The position numbers were made by a program, and so were the translations under genes. From the NCBI GenBank assembly GCA_029204225.1, contig CM055108.1:20198957-20262956 (forward strand): a stretch of DNA of 64,000 nucleotides. Reading direction: 5' to 3'. Of this stretch, positions 1 to 11,075 are shown one piece after another; position 1 is the stretch's first letter; each line of letters opens with the position of its first letter. Source of the stretch: Diphasiastrum complanatum. Lineage: Eukaryota; Streptophyta; Lycopodiopsida; Lycopodiales; Lycopodiaceae. The notes below the pieces were generated by a model, which was given only the letters and a program-made list of their open reading frames with translations, ran no database searches and had not been told where the DNA came from.

Positions 1-268
1 CAAATTTCATCAATACAAACGAGCATGGCTTTCAGGTTTTGTGAAAAGTGTACATGAGAATGAAGGCATCTCAACCGTGTCATTCCATCAAAGGAAACAA
101 TATGGCACTACTAATGATTGAATTCCCAACAAAAGTCAAAGAACTTTTGAGGCCCCAATACATGCTACCAAGTAACTACCTACTAGTACCAACAAAAGGA
201 TGTATTGCAAGAAATAAATCAAAACTTAGGAATGGTGCACATAAAAGGAGTATTTCAACCGACATTTG
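1..268. other. No recognised feature
   Basis: AT-rich sequence left of the first retrotransposon. No coding frame, repeat end or RNA gene was recognised. It ends in the ATAAG target duplication of the neighbouring element. Confidence 0.5.
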
Positions 269-273
269 ATAAG
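269..273. repeat. Target site duplication ATAAG (left) of element A
   Basis: ATAAG immediately precedes the left LTR and recurs at 4448-4452 directly after the right LTR, the 5-bp duplication expected of copia integration. Confidence 0.9.
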
Positions 274-660
274 TGTTAGAATCGTAGTGATTCACAAATC
301 GGAGTAGACTAACCTTATTAGTACTCACGCAAAATATCAACCACAATCTGAAGAAGAGAGACTGCAAGAAGCTATGCTTCATAAACTGAAAACTGAGATA
401 ACAATGGAGGTGGGCGCCCATCTGCTCTTATAGAGACTGCCCATACTCAAAAGCAAAAGCTATCCTTCTACAATAGCAATTGGAATGCTAATTATGAAGT
501 CTTAACAATAGAAATCTATGTTATCTTAGTTAAAATAGATTTCTATACTATTCTAGCAAAATTGGTACTAACTTAGGTACCTATACTAAAACATGGAAAT
601 AGGCTTTCTAGCACGCAAGCTGGCCTCTACAATTAATTAATTGACCATTAATTCCTAACA
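274..660 (-). repeat. 3' LTR of element A
   Basis: 387 bp, matching 4076-4447 over its whole length apart from a short insertion of about 15 bp near 520-535 and scattered substitutions. It starts TGTTAG and ends CTAACA. A C-rich stretch follows at 661-669, which on the minus strand is the polypurine tract AAGGGGGAG directly before the LTR. Confidence 0.93.
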
Positions 661-675
661 CTCCCCCTTAATGGA

Positions 676-993
676 TAATTGATTATCAATAAGACCTAGT
701 ATTGTCCTGAAGATATCTGCAACTTGATCATTGGTGTCACAGTTGATCAACCAGCTTCATACTTATCTATAGAACCATCAGACTTAAACTTGGTTCTATA
801 CATCCACTTGCAACATGTTCCATGTCTCGTTTTTCATGATAGAACTGTCCTCCTCATCCATAGCAGTCTTCCAAACTTGTTCCTTTGCAGCATCTTCATA
901 AAATAAAGGATCCTCAAAATCCAATACTGAAGCCATAAACACATAATGTGTTTCTTCACCATCTTCATGATAGTGTCCACTTGACCATGTCAA
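676..993 (-). pseudogene. Stub of copia reverse transcriptase joined to RNase H end (element A)
   Basis: At 796-900 the minus strand encodes VWKTAMDEEDSSIMKNETW, the conserved start of the copia reverse transcriptase domain, followed after a frame change by FKSDGSIDKY. Within a few codons the sequence jumps to NDQVADIF (about 700-738), the conserved C-terminal RNase H tail. The polymerase core, its YVDD motif and most of RNase H are therefore missing through one internal deletion near 745-765. Confidence 0.8.
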
Positions 994-2150
994 TCTCTTA
1001 GCTCCTGTTGACTCGATTCTCCCTCATCCAAAATTTGACTATCCTGTATAGTCTCACAATACCATCTTGGTAACTTCTTTGTAGGTGACGTAGAAGGAGA
1101 GTATGTATCAAATACTCTTGACCTTTCCTTCCGTTTACCAAGATCCAGCTGTGTACTTACCCTTGGTACAATTTGTGTAGAAGCAATATCACATGGACAT
1201 GTATCTTCCAGAACATCATCTATAACAGGAGTTTTTGATGAAAGAGAAAATACATCCTCATCATGATCTTCTAGGTTAGAAGACTCACTTTGTTCGAACA
1301 CAACATCCCTACTCATAATCACCTTCTTACTGGTAAGATTATAAAGGCGATATGCCTTCTCTTGCTCATCATAACCAAGGAATAAACACTTGATTGCCTT
1401 TGAATCAAGTTTTTGACGATTATCTTTAGGAATATGAGCATATGCTATACAACCAAAAACTCGTAGATGATCCATTGTAGGTTTTATACCTGTGAAAGCT
1501 TCTTCTGGAGTTCGATTTAGAACAGCTTTTGTAGGACTTTTGTTAAGTAAGTAAACTGATGTACTAACTGCTTCGCCCCACAAATGATTCGTGAGATTCT
1601 TATCTCGTAGCATGCTTCGAGCACTCTCCACACTCTTGGCTGCTCCATTATGTTGTGGTGTATCAGTCGAAGCAAATTGTCTCTTGATTCCATGTTCTTT
1701 GCATAATTCTTGGAATTCTGTAAATATGAACTCATCTCCCTTATCTGAACGTAGAATCTTGATTTGTTTTCCTGTCAGCTTCTCAACAAGTGATTTGAAC
1801 TGAGTAAAGAACTTCAAAGCTTGACTCTTATACTGAAGCAAGTATATCCATACCTTCCTGGAAAAATCATCCAAATACCATGAAGTAGGATGCTCCCCCT
1901 ATAGACTCAGTCTGCATGGGACCACATAAGTCTGTATGAACAAGCTCCAAGATCTCCTTGGCTCTATATGCTCCATCCTTAGGAAACTGCATATGATGAT
2001 GCTTGCCCATGACACATCCTTCACAGATTTTTTCCGAAGATACAATATTAGGTAATCATATTACCATATTATTGTCTTTTAGAACCTGTAACCTTTTATA
2101 GTTCAAATGTCCAAACCTTTCATGCCATATCCTGCTCTCCATGCTATCAG
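990..2150 (-). pseudogene. copia GAG-pre-integrase and integrase (element A)
   Basis: At about 2050-2140 the minus strand reads WHERFGHLNYKRL, the GAG-pre-integrase HHCC motif, and at about 1990-2031 CEGCVMGKHHH, completing the zinc-binding part. A frameshift near 1875 separates this from the catalytic core (990-1874), which begins DDFSRKVW. The two catalytic aspartates are visible (DDFSRK and RSDKGDEF). The glutamate expected 35 residues later is a lysine, next to a short deletion. The C-terminal YDEQEKAYRLYNL block and a long serine-rich linker follow. The product would have integrated cDNA into host DNA but cannot be active. Confidence 0.9.
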
Positions 2151-2344
2151 AAGTTGTTCTGTTTAGTGATAGCAGAAATTGAAAGTAAATTCTTCTTTAA
2201 ACCTGGAACACAGAGAACATTCTTAATGTCTCCTATATCCCCTGAAGGTAAATGTACTCTCACTGTACCTCGACCTTTGATGTCGTAACAAGAATTGTCT
2301 CCAAGCTTGACATGTGAATTTACACCACTGTCCTCAAACTGTGT

Positions 2345-3278
2345 AAATCACTCACGATGTGGTGTCATATGTTGCGCAGTCTTCAGAGATCTCTGATGTT
2401 GACGCTGAGAATAACTCATAGCATCCCATAGCTTCACTTTTGTCTTCGTCTTCAATGAAGTTGCCTGACAGTTGCTTCTTGTCCTGGATTGCCTTCTTTT
2501 TCCTGCACTCAAACACAAAATCACCATATTTGCCACAAAAGTTACAATTACCATTTCTCTTTGGATTGGACTTTGAACTGTCTCCTGTTTCCGAATTGTC
2601 TTTGCCTTCTTGCTTCTAATCCTTTTTGCCTCCTTTCTTCTTGCCTTGATTCGTGGTAAAGAAAACCAGCTTCTTGAAATCTTCCCTAGACATCAAGTTT
2701 TGTCTTCTTAACTCTTCTTGAAGTAGAAAACCATTCAGCTCGTCGATTGTCGGCGATCTATCCCTCAAACTCAATGTCATAACAAAGTTCTGATATTGAA
2801 ATGGTAAGCTATTCAAAACAATTTGTACAAGAGTATTGTCAAGTACAATTTCCCCTATAGAAGACAACTGATCTCTTAGATCCTTCACCCTGGTAATAAA
2901 ATCCGTAATGGATTCTTCTGATTCAATTTTCAAGGTATGAAGTTTATTATTCAAGAACAAAGCTCGAGACTTACTCACCTTTTCATATGTACTCCTAAGA
3001 ATATCCCATGCATCCTTAGGCCCGACTACATTCCTGATCAGAGGAATAACCTTATCCTTCACGGATAAGTTGATGATATGATGCAAACGTTGCACCCGGT
3101 TCTCAAATGTCTTTCTATCTTGATCATTGAAACCGTGAGCCAACACCTCTTGTCCCATGACAATTTCCCAATAATCTTTGTCCTGAAGTATATTCTGAAG
3201 TTTGAATTTCCACAAGCTGTAGTTAGATCCATCTAACTTGCTTGACTCCGGTAAAACAGATTCATGTAGACTTCCCAT
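2345..3278 (-). pseudogene. gag: copia gag polyprotein region (element A), with internal stop
   Basis: The frame starts at an ATG at 3278 and stays open for 220 codons. Its start, with the motif KLDGSNYSLWKFKLQNIL, is the typical copia gag (UBN2/DUF4219-like) N-terminus, followed by the capsid-like helical region. A TAG at about 2613-2615 interrupts it. Reading through in the same frame, a zinc knuckle lies at 2515-2546 with spacing C-X2-C-X4-D-X4-C, so the histidine is replaced by aspartate. Gag would normally form the virus-like particle and bind RNA. The stop and the damaged knuckle indicate decay. Confidence 0.88.
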
Positions 3279-3339
3279 CTTTGTCGTACAAAAATGATAG
3301 GATTTCTACTAGGGATATGACTGCATGCAACAATCTATT

Positions 3340-4060
3340 AATTGTCACCTTCCCTGGATACCACAGTCCAGATACTGCTGCCCTTAGTTGCTGCTTGTCT
3401 GGATAACACCTGCCCAGATCATGTCTATCTGGTTGCAGCCTGTTCCAGATACCACCCGCCTCAGATTTGCCTGTCTGATTGCTGCCTATTCCAGATAGAA
3501 CCTGTCTGGTTCTAATTTGACCAGAATCTGATCTAACCTCCCTCAGATAACACCTGTTAGATCTCTGTCTGTACCAGATAGAACCTGTCTGGTTTTGATC
3601 TGACCTGTCCTGGTTCTGACTTCCTCAAATAACGCCTGTTCTGGTCGCTACCTCTGAACGACCTCCCTCAGTTCATGCCTGTCCTGAATCTGATCTTGAC
3701 CTTTGCAGATGTTGTTGTCCCCAGGTAGAACCTGCACTGGTTGTTGTCGTCCTCAGCTCTTGCCTTCACCACCTGCTGCCGTCCTCAGATGATGTTGATC
3801 TCATTTGCTGCCTCCTTTGCTGTAGATATGACCTACACCAGTTGTTGCCAATCCTGACCTGATCCTGATGCCGCCCTCAAATGCGCATGCACCAGCCGTT
3901 CTGAATGATCTCTGATGCTGCCCTAGATGCTGCCTTCCTTAGCTACACCTGTCTTAGGTGCTACCACCCTCAGAACTGCCTGCGCCAGATGCTGCCTTCA
4001 CCAAAACTGCCTGTGATGAACTTCTCCAATCCTTTCTTCCGTAGATGCCAATCTTAATGA
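3340..4060 (-). other. Untranslated leader of element A with degenerate short repeats
   Basis: The 0.7 kb between the primer site and gag has no open frame. It is built from many imperfect copies of a CCAGATA/CCTGT-type motif (plus-strand view, for example around 3390-3620), suggesting expansion by replication slippage. Its function is unknown. Confidence 0.5.
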
Positions 4061-4062
4061 GT

Positions 4063-4075
4063 GGCTCTGATACCA
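4063..4075 (-). promoter_or_regulatory. Primer binding site, initiator-Met tRNA type
   Basis: The minus strand reads TGGTATCAGAGCC directly after the LTR terminus. This is the standard plant copia primer site, complementary to the 3' end of tRNA-iMet. Confidence 0.92.
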
Positions 4076-4447
4076 TGTTAGAATCGTAGTGATTCACAAA
4101 TCGGAGTAGACTAATCTTATTAGTACTCACGCAAAACATCAATCACAATCTGAAGAAGAGAAACTGCAAGAAGCTATGCTTCATAAACTGAAAACTGAGA
4201 TAACAATGGAGGTGGGCGCCCATCTGCTCTTATAGAGACTGCCCATACTCAAAAGCAAAAGCTATCCTTCTACAATAGCAATTGGAATGCTAATTATGAA
4301 GTCTTAACAATAGAAATCTATGATTTTTATACTATTCTAGCAAAATTGGTACTAACTTAGGTACCTATACTAAAAATAGAAATAGGCCTTCTAGCACGCA
4401 AGCTGGCCTCTACAATTAGTTAGTTAATTGACCATTAATTCCTAACA
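4076..4447 (-). repeat. 5' LTR of element A
   Basis: 372 bp, the partner of 274-660. On the minus strand it is followed at once by the tRNA primer site, which fixes it as the 5' LTR. ATAAG follows at 4448-4452. Confidence 0.93.
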
Positions 4448-4452
4448 ATAAG

Positions 4453-4880
4453 ATGTGGAATAAAGAAATAAAGGAGGTGCAAATAGCAAAAAATGTGAGA
4501 GAAACATCGATGCTTAGATACTTGAGAAGATTTTCATCTTCCACAAGCACCTCGATCTTGTAGGAGGGCGCTTTTGATCTATAGGACTCACTGGATAGCT
4601 GTTGGCAAGGGGAGTGTTATGATCCAAAAACTTTCTAGTCCTGGCTAGGTTTTGGAAAAGCTTTATGGAGGAGCTTACACACAAAGAGGGTGCACTGCCT
4701 ATAGGGAATTTTGTAATCTGATCCAAGTGGATCTAGTGATTGTGCTATCAAGGCCATAGCAAGTGGCAAAGTCAAAAACAAGAGCTGAAAGGTAGCTACA
4801 TACCCTAGTTTGGGGTGAAACCCTAGTTGAAAGTTGTTTCTTTTCTGATTCCTTTCAGATTAAGTTGAGCAAGGATTTTA
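4453..4880. other. Short non-coding stretch between elements A and B1
   Basis: No LTR end, coding frame or repeat was recognised. It may be the untranslated leader of the relic that begins at about 4893, since gag starts right after it, but no primer site is visible. Confidence 0.35.
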
Positions 4881-4892
4881 GCATGGCTAGTC

Positions 4893-5687
4893 ATGGAGAG
4901 AGTCTATTGGGTGAACCAAATAAACTTGATGGCTAACATCTTGATGGACAAGAATTGTTGGGAGATACTTACAGGTAGAGAGCCTGTACCTAAATTTGAA
5001 CCTGAATTGAAGGATTACACAAGCGGGAGACAAAAGGCACATAGGGTGATCAAATGTTCTATCAAAGACAACATCATTCCTCACATTTGCTCTGCAAGGG
5101 ATGCAATGGAAGCTTGGGGAATTCTTAGCTCTATATATGAGACTGTGGATTCAACCACTCATTTACTTACAAAACATGTTACATACGCTCAAGATGGAGG
5201 CAGGTGCAACAATCAATGATCACATTACAAAGGTCAAAGACCTTATGGACCAGCTTGCTTCAATGGGAGAGACAATAAGTGATAGAAATATTGTTTCCAT
5301 AGTCTTGAATAGTTTATCATTCAACTATCAAGAATATGTGATTTCCCTTTCAACTAGGGAGAGACTCCCAGCCTTTGGGGAGTTATTTGGCCTTCTTTTA
5401 CAAGAGGAGATGAGAAGGAAGAATTTCTAAAAGGGAAAATAATCCAAAACATGCATTTGCTTGTAAGAAGAAGCAAAACATTTAGAAGAAAGGCAAAGGT
5501 AAGGGGAAGAACTCAAAGCAAAACTTGGAGCAGCAAAGTATTCAAGTTGCAGATTAGAGAGGAGACACCCAATTCTTTATCTACACCCAAGAGGAAGAGC
5601 AACCGCAACTCATGTGACAAGTATGGGCATTTCACTTTTGTATGTCGAAATAAGCAAAGTGATCCAAAGAAGGGCAAGAACCAGTAG
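4893..5687 (+). pseudogene. gag: copia gag relic with zinc knuckle (element B1)
   Basis: Two overlapping frames (4893-5219 and 5101-5430) together give a copia capsid domain: LMDKNCWEILTGREPVPKF, then the conserved block around DRNIVSIVLNSL and LLQEEMRRK. A frameshift lies near 5190. Downstream, at about 5610-5650, is a damaged zinc knuckle reading NSCDKYGHFTFVC, where the first cysteine pair has lost residues. It lies on the opposite strand to element A and is not its reverse copy. No 5' LTR was found, so this is a truncated element. Confidence 0.8.
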
Positions 5688-6189
5688 GGTCACTATAAAG
5701 GCCTCTACCAAGGATTCAACACTAAGCAAGCCACAAATAAGCAACACAAGGGAATCAGATGTGAACTGACCCAACCCAACCTGTATCTTACGGATCTAGC
5801 CCCCAAGCTATGGATCAATCTACCACAAGGGAAGGAGGAATCACACTAGCAACATGTAGCTACCAATCACACAATCAAGCATACACTAGTGAGAGCCCAA
5901 TGGGTATACTTATACCCTCCAAGGCCCATGCACCACTAGTAGTGCACTGTGACACCTCACCGGACACCTCTGCAGGCTATCTGGGCCACATCATCCAGTT
6001 GCCCTATGACTCACTTGTAGACCGATAATAATCCACCATCATGTGTTTTAGGCCTCCAACCATTAGATATGACCATATGCACATGAGGGCCCCAAACCCC
6101 TCATAATCATAATTAACTTACGAATTGAGGTAGGCCTATTGAACTCTAACAGGATAATCAATCCGAGATCAGTCGTGGGCATGACAGTC

Positions 6190-6455
6190 ACTTTCTAGAT
6201 AAAGTTGCAAAAGAAGAGCAATTTGGTGGACTTGACCTATTCACAACAGCCCTATCATCAAAATCCACCTTTGGTGGATGGTACATTAATTCTGGAGCCT
6301 CAAAGCACATGACACCTCATAGACGTTGGTTCAACACCTATGAGGGGACAAGTGATGGTCAGCAATTTTGCCTTGGAGACAACTCCACACATGAGGTGAG
6401 GGGTAAAGGCACAGTTTTAGTGAAGCTATCGTCAGGAGCGGTGAAGGTAATCAAA
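6190..6455 (+). pseudogene. copia aspartic protease relic (element B1)
   Basis: From about 6195 one frame reads through FGGLDLFTTAL to the protease signature WYINSGASKHM and then GDNSTHEVRGKGTV. The catalytic DSG is NSG here (codon AAT), so the protease is inactive. The block is followed by about 200 bp of unrelated AT-rich sequence before the integrase resumes, which implies a deletion or insertion that removed the GAG-pre-integrase region. Confidence 0.75.
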
Positions 6456-6639
6456 TGGAAAAGCTACCAGAGCCAAGGCCAATTTTGAGCTTGAGCATTC
6501 AAATTTGTGCAGTCCCATGCAAATTAGATCAGCGGGAGGGGATACTATTTCATGAACTTTGTAAATGATTTCTAATGGAAGGTGTGGGTCTATATTTTTG
6601 GAAAAATAAAATAAAATAAAACATTCAAATACTTTAAAC

Positions 6640-7190
6640 AGTGGAATGCTTTGGCGGAGAATCACATAGAAAATAAGTTAATGACTCTTAGGTCACATGC
6701 AGGTGCTGAGTACATTTCTAATGAGTTCAAAGACCTTTGCAAAGCATGTGGGATAAAGAGACAGTTTTCCACTCCACATATACCGCAATAGAGCGGCATG
6801 GCTAAGCGGAAAAACAAGTCCAAGGTTGAGTGTGCAAAGAGCATGCTCAAGGCAAAGGGGTTGTGTTATTCCTTTTGGGCAGAAGCAGTAGCGACTACTG
6901 TTTTTCTATTGAATAGAAGCCCCACCAAATCGGTTGAAGGAATCACGCCTGAAGAAGCGTATAGCAGCAACAAGTCCAAGGTGGGCAGCTTTTGAGTATT
7001 TGGGTGCACATCAACGCGCACATACCTAAGGACTTGCGGAAGAAACTTGATGAGAAATCCGTGAAGTGTATCTTCCTTGGGTATAGCGAAGGTGAGAAGG
7101 CTTGTGTTGTATGATCTCGAGAACAGGGAGAAGATCCTAAGTCGAGACGTCATCTTTGACGAAGACCATTCACCCAAGATACAGCATCTC
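6640..7190 (+). pseudogene. copia integrase core relic (element B1)
   Basis: The frame carries FKDLCKACGIKRQFSTP, the block around FWAEAVATTVFLLNRSPTKS, a frameshift near 7000, then KSVKCIFLGYSEGEKA and REKILSRDVIFDED, all typical of the second half of copia integrase. The second catalytic aspartate is histidine (RSHAGAEY), and the glutamate position reads lysine (AKRKNK). A stop replaces the codon after TPHIPQ. Reverse transcriptase does not follow; another copia fragment begins within 100 bp. Confidence 0.8.
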
Positions 7191-7274
7191 GTCCTATTCG
7201 GCCTCCTTGGTTCGATATTGAGTGTCGTTCCTTACACCTCCGTGTTGCCCATGCACACTTCCATGAACCACTTG

Positions 7275-7440
7275 ACACATGTCACTAATGTCAAAGCACC
7301 TAGGGAGGCTTGGAAGAAATTCCAACAAATATTTGAGACATCTTCCACCACTAGGATTCTCTCCCTCGAGCAAAAGTTTCATAACTTAAAGATGAATGAG
7401 GGAGAAGCTATGACACCATACTTGACGAGAATCTATACTT
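7275..7440 (+). pseudogene. copia gag fragment (element B2)
   Basis: A stretch of about 50 codons reads APREAWKKFQQIFETSS and ILSLEQKFHNLKM, the central part of copia gag. It joins directly to a GAG-pre-integrase at 7441, so the rest of gag, the knuckle and the protease were deleted. Its position after an integrase shows that a second copia element (B2) begins here. Confidence 0.7.
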
Positions 7441-8240
7441 GTGGAATTCTACAATGATAGGTGCTTCATTAAAGACTTAAAGCAAGACAAGAAAATCATT
7501 GCTAGTGGCTTTAGAGATGAAGGAAAATTGTACAAGCTTAATACAATACTTGATCAACACGCTTTGTCTTCAGAAGCTGTTAATCAAAGTTTACTTTGGC
7601 ATAGAAGATACAATCACTTACATTATAAAAGCGTCAAGTATCTTCATGATCAAAATCTTGTACTTGGCTTACCTCCAATTGAGATTGGCCAAGAGGTGTG
7701 TGAACCTTGTGTCTATGGCAAGCACCATCGACAAAAGTTTCTGTTGGATAGTTCAACGCGAGCTAAATCAATCTTGGAGCTCATTCATAGCGATATTTGG
7801 AGACCAGCCCAAACCCAAAGTATTGGTGGCTTAACATACTTCTTAACCTTCATCGACGATTATTCAAGAAAGACTTGGGTATACTTCTTGAAGCATAGGT
7901 CTCAAGCATTCTCTTACTTTCTTGAATTCAAAGTTATGGTTGAACTACATTCTAATAGAAAAATCAAATGCTTAAGAAGTGATAGAGGAGGAGAGTTTAT
8001 TTCAACCGAGTTCAATGATTATTGCAAAGCAAATGGCATTAAACGCCAATTAACCACGTCCTACACGCCGGAACAAAATGGTGTTGCCAAGAGTAAGAAT
8101 AGGACTCTTGCGAAACTGGCTAGAACTGTGCTCAAGGCAAGTGGTTTTTCGAGAGGTTTGTGGGCTAAATCTGTCCAAACAATGGCGAATTGCTCAAGAT
8201 GCAGAGCAATCCCGACATCAAAACAGCTCTCATACTGGTG
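7441..8240 (+). pseudogene. copia GAG-pre-integrase plus integrase (element B2)
   Basis: This is the longest open retroelement frame in the window at 266 codons. In order it shows LLWHRRYNHLHYKSVKYL (pre-integrase), CEPCVYGKHHRQKF (zinc cysteines), the first catalytic aspartate in FIDDYSRKTWVYF, the second in LRSDRGGEF, and YTPEQNGVAKSKNRTLAKL, where the catalytic glutamate is lysine (codon AAG after GCC). The frame is cut off around 8215, and the integrase C-terminal block is missing. Confidence 0.88.
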
Positions 8241-9210
8241 ATTTCCAACAACTTACAACAGTTAATCTTCTACCTAGTCCTCCTCCTCAACCCAAGAAAC
8301 TCCCTCGATGGTACTTGAAGGCAATTGGAGGAGAGATAATCGAAATAGCTGAATCTAGCCAACAAGGGGCTCAAAGAGTCCTAAGAGAGAGACTCAAAAG
8401 TTCAGCTATGAATTTTGCCTTAATGGCAAAAGTACTAAACGTCGAATAGCCTCAATCCTATGAAGAAGCTTCACAACAAGAAGTATGGGTCGAAGCCATG
8501 AAGGAAGAATATTCCTCTATCATGAGGAACAAAACAAGGATATTAGTTGAACCAAAGCCAAATCCAAAACCAATAGGTACAAAGTGGGTTTACAAAGTCA
8601 AGTATGATGCCAAAGGCGCAATTGAGAAGTACAAGGCGAGGCTAGTGGCAAAGGGATATGCGCAAAAGGAGGGCACAGATTTCAACAAAACGTTTGATCA
8701 CGTTGCCAAAATGCCCATCATTAGATTTCTTGCTTTAGCAACTCACTTTGGATGGGAGACACATCAAATGGATGTAAAATCCGCTCTATGGCTATGTTGA
8801 TGAAGAGATATATCTTTTCCCAACCCAAAGGATTTGTGGTGAAAGGGATCATCTATGTCGTCTCATTAAGGCTTTGTATGACTTAAGCAAGCTCCAAGGG
8901 CTTGGTACTCAAGAACGGATGAGTACCTACTGTCCGGTGGTTTCACAAAGAGTAAGGTTGATCCCAACCTTTATATCTTGAATAAAGAAGGTGCTCTTAT
9001 TAACACTCTCTATTGATGATATGATAATCACAGGAAGTAATCCAAAGCAAATCGTCGAAGTTAACAAGATTTTATCTCATGAATTTGACACGGACTTGGG
9101 ACAAGTCCATTACTATCTTGGTTTAGAAGTGTGGAGGCTCCGAAACTCACTCTTCCTCACACAAAGCAAATACATATACAACATTCAATCTTATGGACTG
9201 CAAACCTGAT
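8241..9210 (+). pseudogene. copia reverse transcriptase relic (element B2)
   Basis: The frame opens with a linker (KKLPRWYLKAI) and the conserved IGTKWVYKVKYDAKG and YKARLVAKGYAQKEG blocks, then THQMDVKSA. A frameshift near 8790 moves the finger-palm sequence (DEEIYLFPTQ-like, LIKALYDLKQAP with a lost base) to another frame. From 8991 the palm continues, with the catalytic YVDD box reading SIDD (LTLSIDDMIITGS). The thumb block TDLGQVHYYLGLEVWR follows. It would have copied element RNA into DNA; the frameshifts and altered active site make it dead. Confidence 0.85.
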
Positions 9211-9278
9211 GCAACTCCAGCAAAGATTAAGCTGTCCACACCAGATACAAATGAAGAAGAAAAAAAGTTGACAAGACC

Positions 9279-9900
9279 TTGCATAGGCAACTGGTTGGTA
9301 GCCTCATATATGCTACTATAACCAAGCCCGACATTGCATATAGTGTCAACTTTGTTAGCCAACACATGGAGAATCCAAAACAAGTTCACCTCAAGGCAGC
9401 CAAGACGATTCTTCATTATGGACTCGAATATGCCAAAAATGACATGTTCAAATTGTTGGGCTATTGTGATGCCGAGTGATCCCACAAATCGGAGGTCAAT
9501 TTCCGACTATGTTTTCTCACTTGGTTCAGCTGCGGTAACTTGGCTTTGTAAGAAGCAGCCTACAATGGCATAATCCTCTACCGAAGTTGAGTATAGAGCT
9601 GCAGCAATAGCCGCTTGCGAATGTGTTTGGCTACGCACCTTGTTGGAAGATTGTGGTTTGCATCAACCAAATCCAACGCAGATTTTTTGTGACAATCAAA
9701 ACTACATCCAGCTTGCAAAAAACCCCGTTTCCCATGCACGCCCAAACATAGTGAAATACACTACCATTTCATTCGCAAGAAGGTTCTAGCGGGAGAGTTC
9801 AAGCTTATTTATTGCTCCACTAATGAGCAAGTTGCCGATATATTTACAAAAAGCTTATCAAGGGACAGATTCGAAAAATTTCGACATTTGCTTGGGTCAA
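9279..9900 (+). pseudogene. copia RNase H relic (element B2)
   Basis: The connection block LVGSLIYATITKPDIAYSVN is followed by HLKAAKTILHYGLEYAK, then across frame changes by GYCDAE, the TEVEYRAAA block (about 9580) and CVWLRTLLEDCGL, and finally a DQVADIFTK-like tail near 9830-9855. This is the copia RNase H order up to the end of pol. It contains several stops and frameshifts. Confidence 0.8.
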
Positions 9901-9928
9901 TGAAAATAAACTTGTCATTAAGGGAGAG

Positions 9929-10300
9929 TGTCAAAAATAGAAACTCGGACCTTTATATAAAGTTTCTATGGTCTAATGTCAAGTTTAATATTAAACTTAG
10001 ACCCCACCAATGTTGCATACCCATTTGGCCTTTATTTTTAATGTTAATTTACCTTGTAAGATGACATTTCATATTCACTCCCATGAGGAGTTACATTTGT
10101 TGGCTATTCAATTCCGTGGGTTGTTCATGTTTGGCTCTCCATTCTTGAGCCTTTACATCTACAATGTCCCATCTATTTGTATCTCTCCACATTAGGAGAA
10201 TAGTGTGGGATTTATTTGTGCAATACAAGCTTTGAGTTTTCTCTCAATTTTACCTTCCTCTTTCTTGAGGATTGTTGTTCTATGGCTGTCCACTATTTTC
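9929..10300 (+). repeat. Putative 3' LTR of element B2, right end uncertain
   Basis: A purine run TTAAGGGAGAG (9918-9928) directly after the pol end is a polypurine tract, and the LTR begins TGTCAAAAATAG at 9929. A TATATAAAG box lies at about 9953-9961. I could not fix the far end; CTATTTTCCA near 10290 is a weak partner to the start. No second copy was found, so the 5' LTR is lost. Confidence 0.6.
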
Positions 10301-11070
10301 CAGATTTGAAAGTGTTCAATGTTCTTGATTGTTAGCATCTTGGATTCAGCCCAATAGCATTGGAAATCACCTACAACCTCGAGTAAGTGTCAGGTCTTTG
10401 ATACTCTTGTTACCCCCACAACATTATACGCAGCAAAGGCATGATGCACAGGTCTCACTTCATCTAATTGGGCTAGTATCATAGCTAGACACTATCTTTC
10501 GGCTTATCATTTATTTTTTTAGATTGTTCTCTTTGGATTAGTAGAAATACACACAAGCAGCACTCACCTCATCTCAGTATCTTCATAGCCAGGGATTTCA
10601 ATTATCACGGTTCTCTAAGGCCTCTCGCTTACTTGACACACTTGGCATTTCTATCACAAATCTTCCATTGGGTACCCATGACTACAATAGAAGATTCCTA
10701 TATAGAGCATATCTTGATTGGCATGGCCGGGCTAGTTAGGGGTCAAACCCAACTATTATCGGACTCATTTTCTGGAGAGAGAGATATAGTAGGGTTCCGA
10801 GTGCTACCACGCTATTTAGCTTCAAGATTCTCACATGGTGTAAGATTCGTATTGGGTCAGCTTCGGGTTTCATGGCACCAGCTTGAGATTGACATTGGGA
10901 GCTTCAGGATATTCCACGGGAGGAGAGGATTTGTCAGATGTCCGGGGTGGAAATTGAGGAACATTTCTTATTCAAATGCCTAATATACTATGAGTTTAAA
11001 GGGAGATATCACTACCCTTTCTGAGGTGCACCTATTTAACTCTAACACACTATCCAAGTAACAAGGTAAA
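10301..11070. other. No recognised feature
   Basis: An open frame at 10633-10983 on the plus strand has no recognisable domain and is probably chance. The stretch ends with ACTGG, the target duplication of the next element. Confidence 0.4.
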
Positions 11071-11075
11071 ACTGG

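Larger units (their letters stand above)
274..4447 (-). mobile_element. Complete, internally deleted Ty1/copia LTR retrotransposon (element A)
   Basis: Two LTRs of 387 and 372 bp bound the element, each with the short inverted termini TGTTAG and CTAACA. A 5-bp target duplication ATAAG flanks it at 269-273 and 4448-4452. The primer site and polypurine tract are on the minus strand, so the 5' LTR is the right-hand one. Inside, gag, zinc knuckle, integrase and the first residues of reverse transcriptase can be read on the minus strand. Most of reverse transcriptase and RNase H has been deleted, which explains the short 4.2-kb length compared with about 5 kb for autonomous copia elements. In-frame stops, a frameshift and a lost integrase glutamate make it non-functional. 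Flanks and LTRs are seen directly; the family assignment rests on established copia motifs. Confidence 0.95.

Noticed and set aside
48-269. Short plus-strand open frame
   Set aside because: No domain, no codon pattern and no supporting context; likely chance.
2348-2554. Minus-strand frame overlapping the gag zinc knuckle
   Set aside because: The CCHC motif lies in the main gag frame reached by reading through one stop; this other frame is a shadow.
4063-4075. tRNA-like sequences (TGGTATCAGAGC sites) considered as tRNA genes
   Set aside because: Only the primer complement is present at each site; no cloverleaf surrounds them.
10633-10983. 116-codon plus-strand open frame
   Set aside because: No recognisable motif or neighbours; kept only as a remark in the unassigned stretch.
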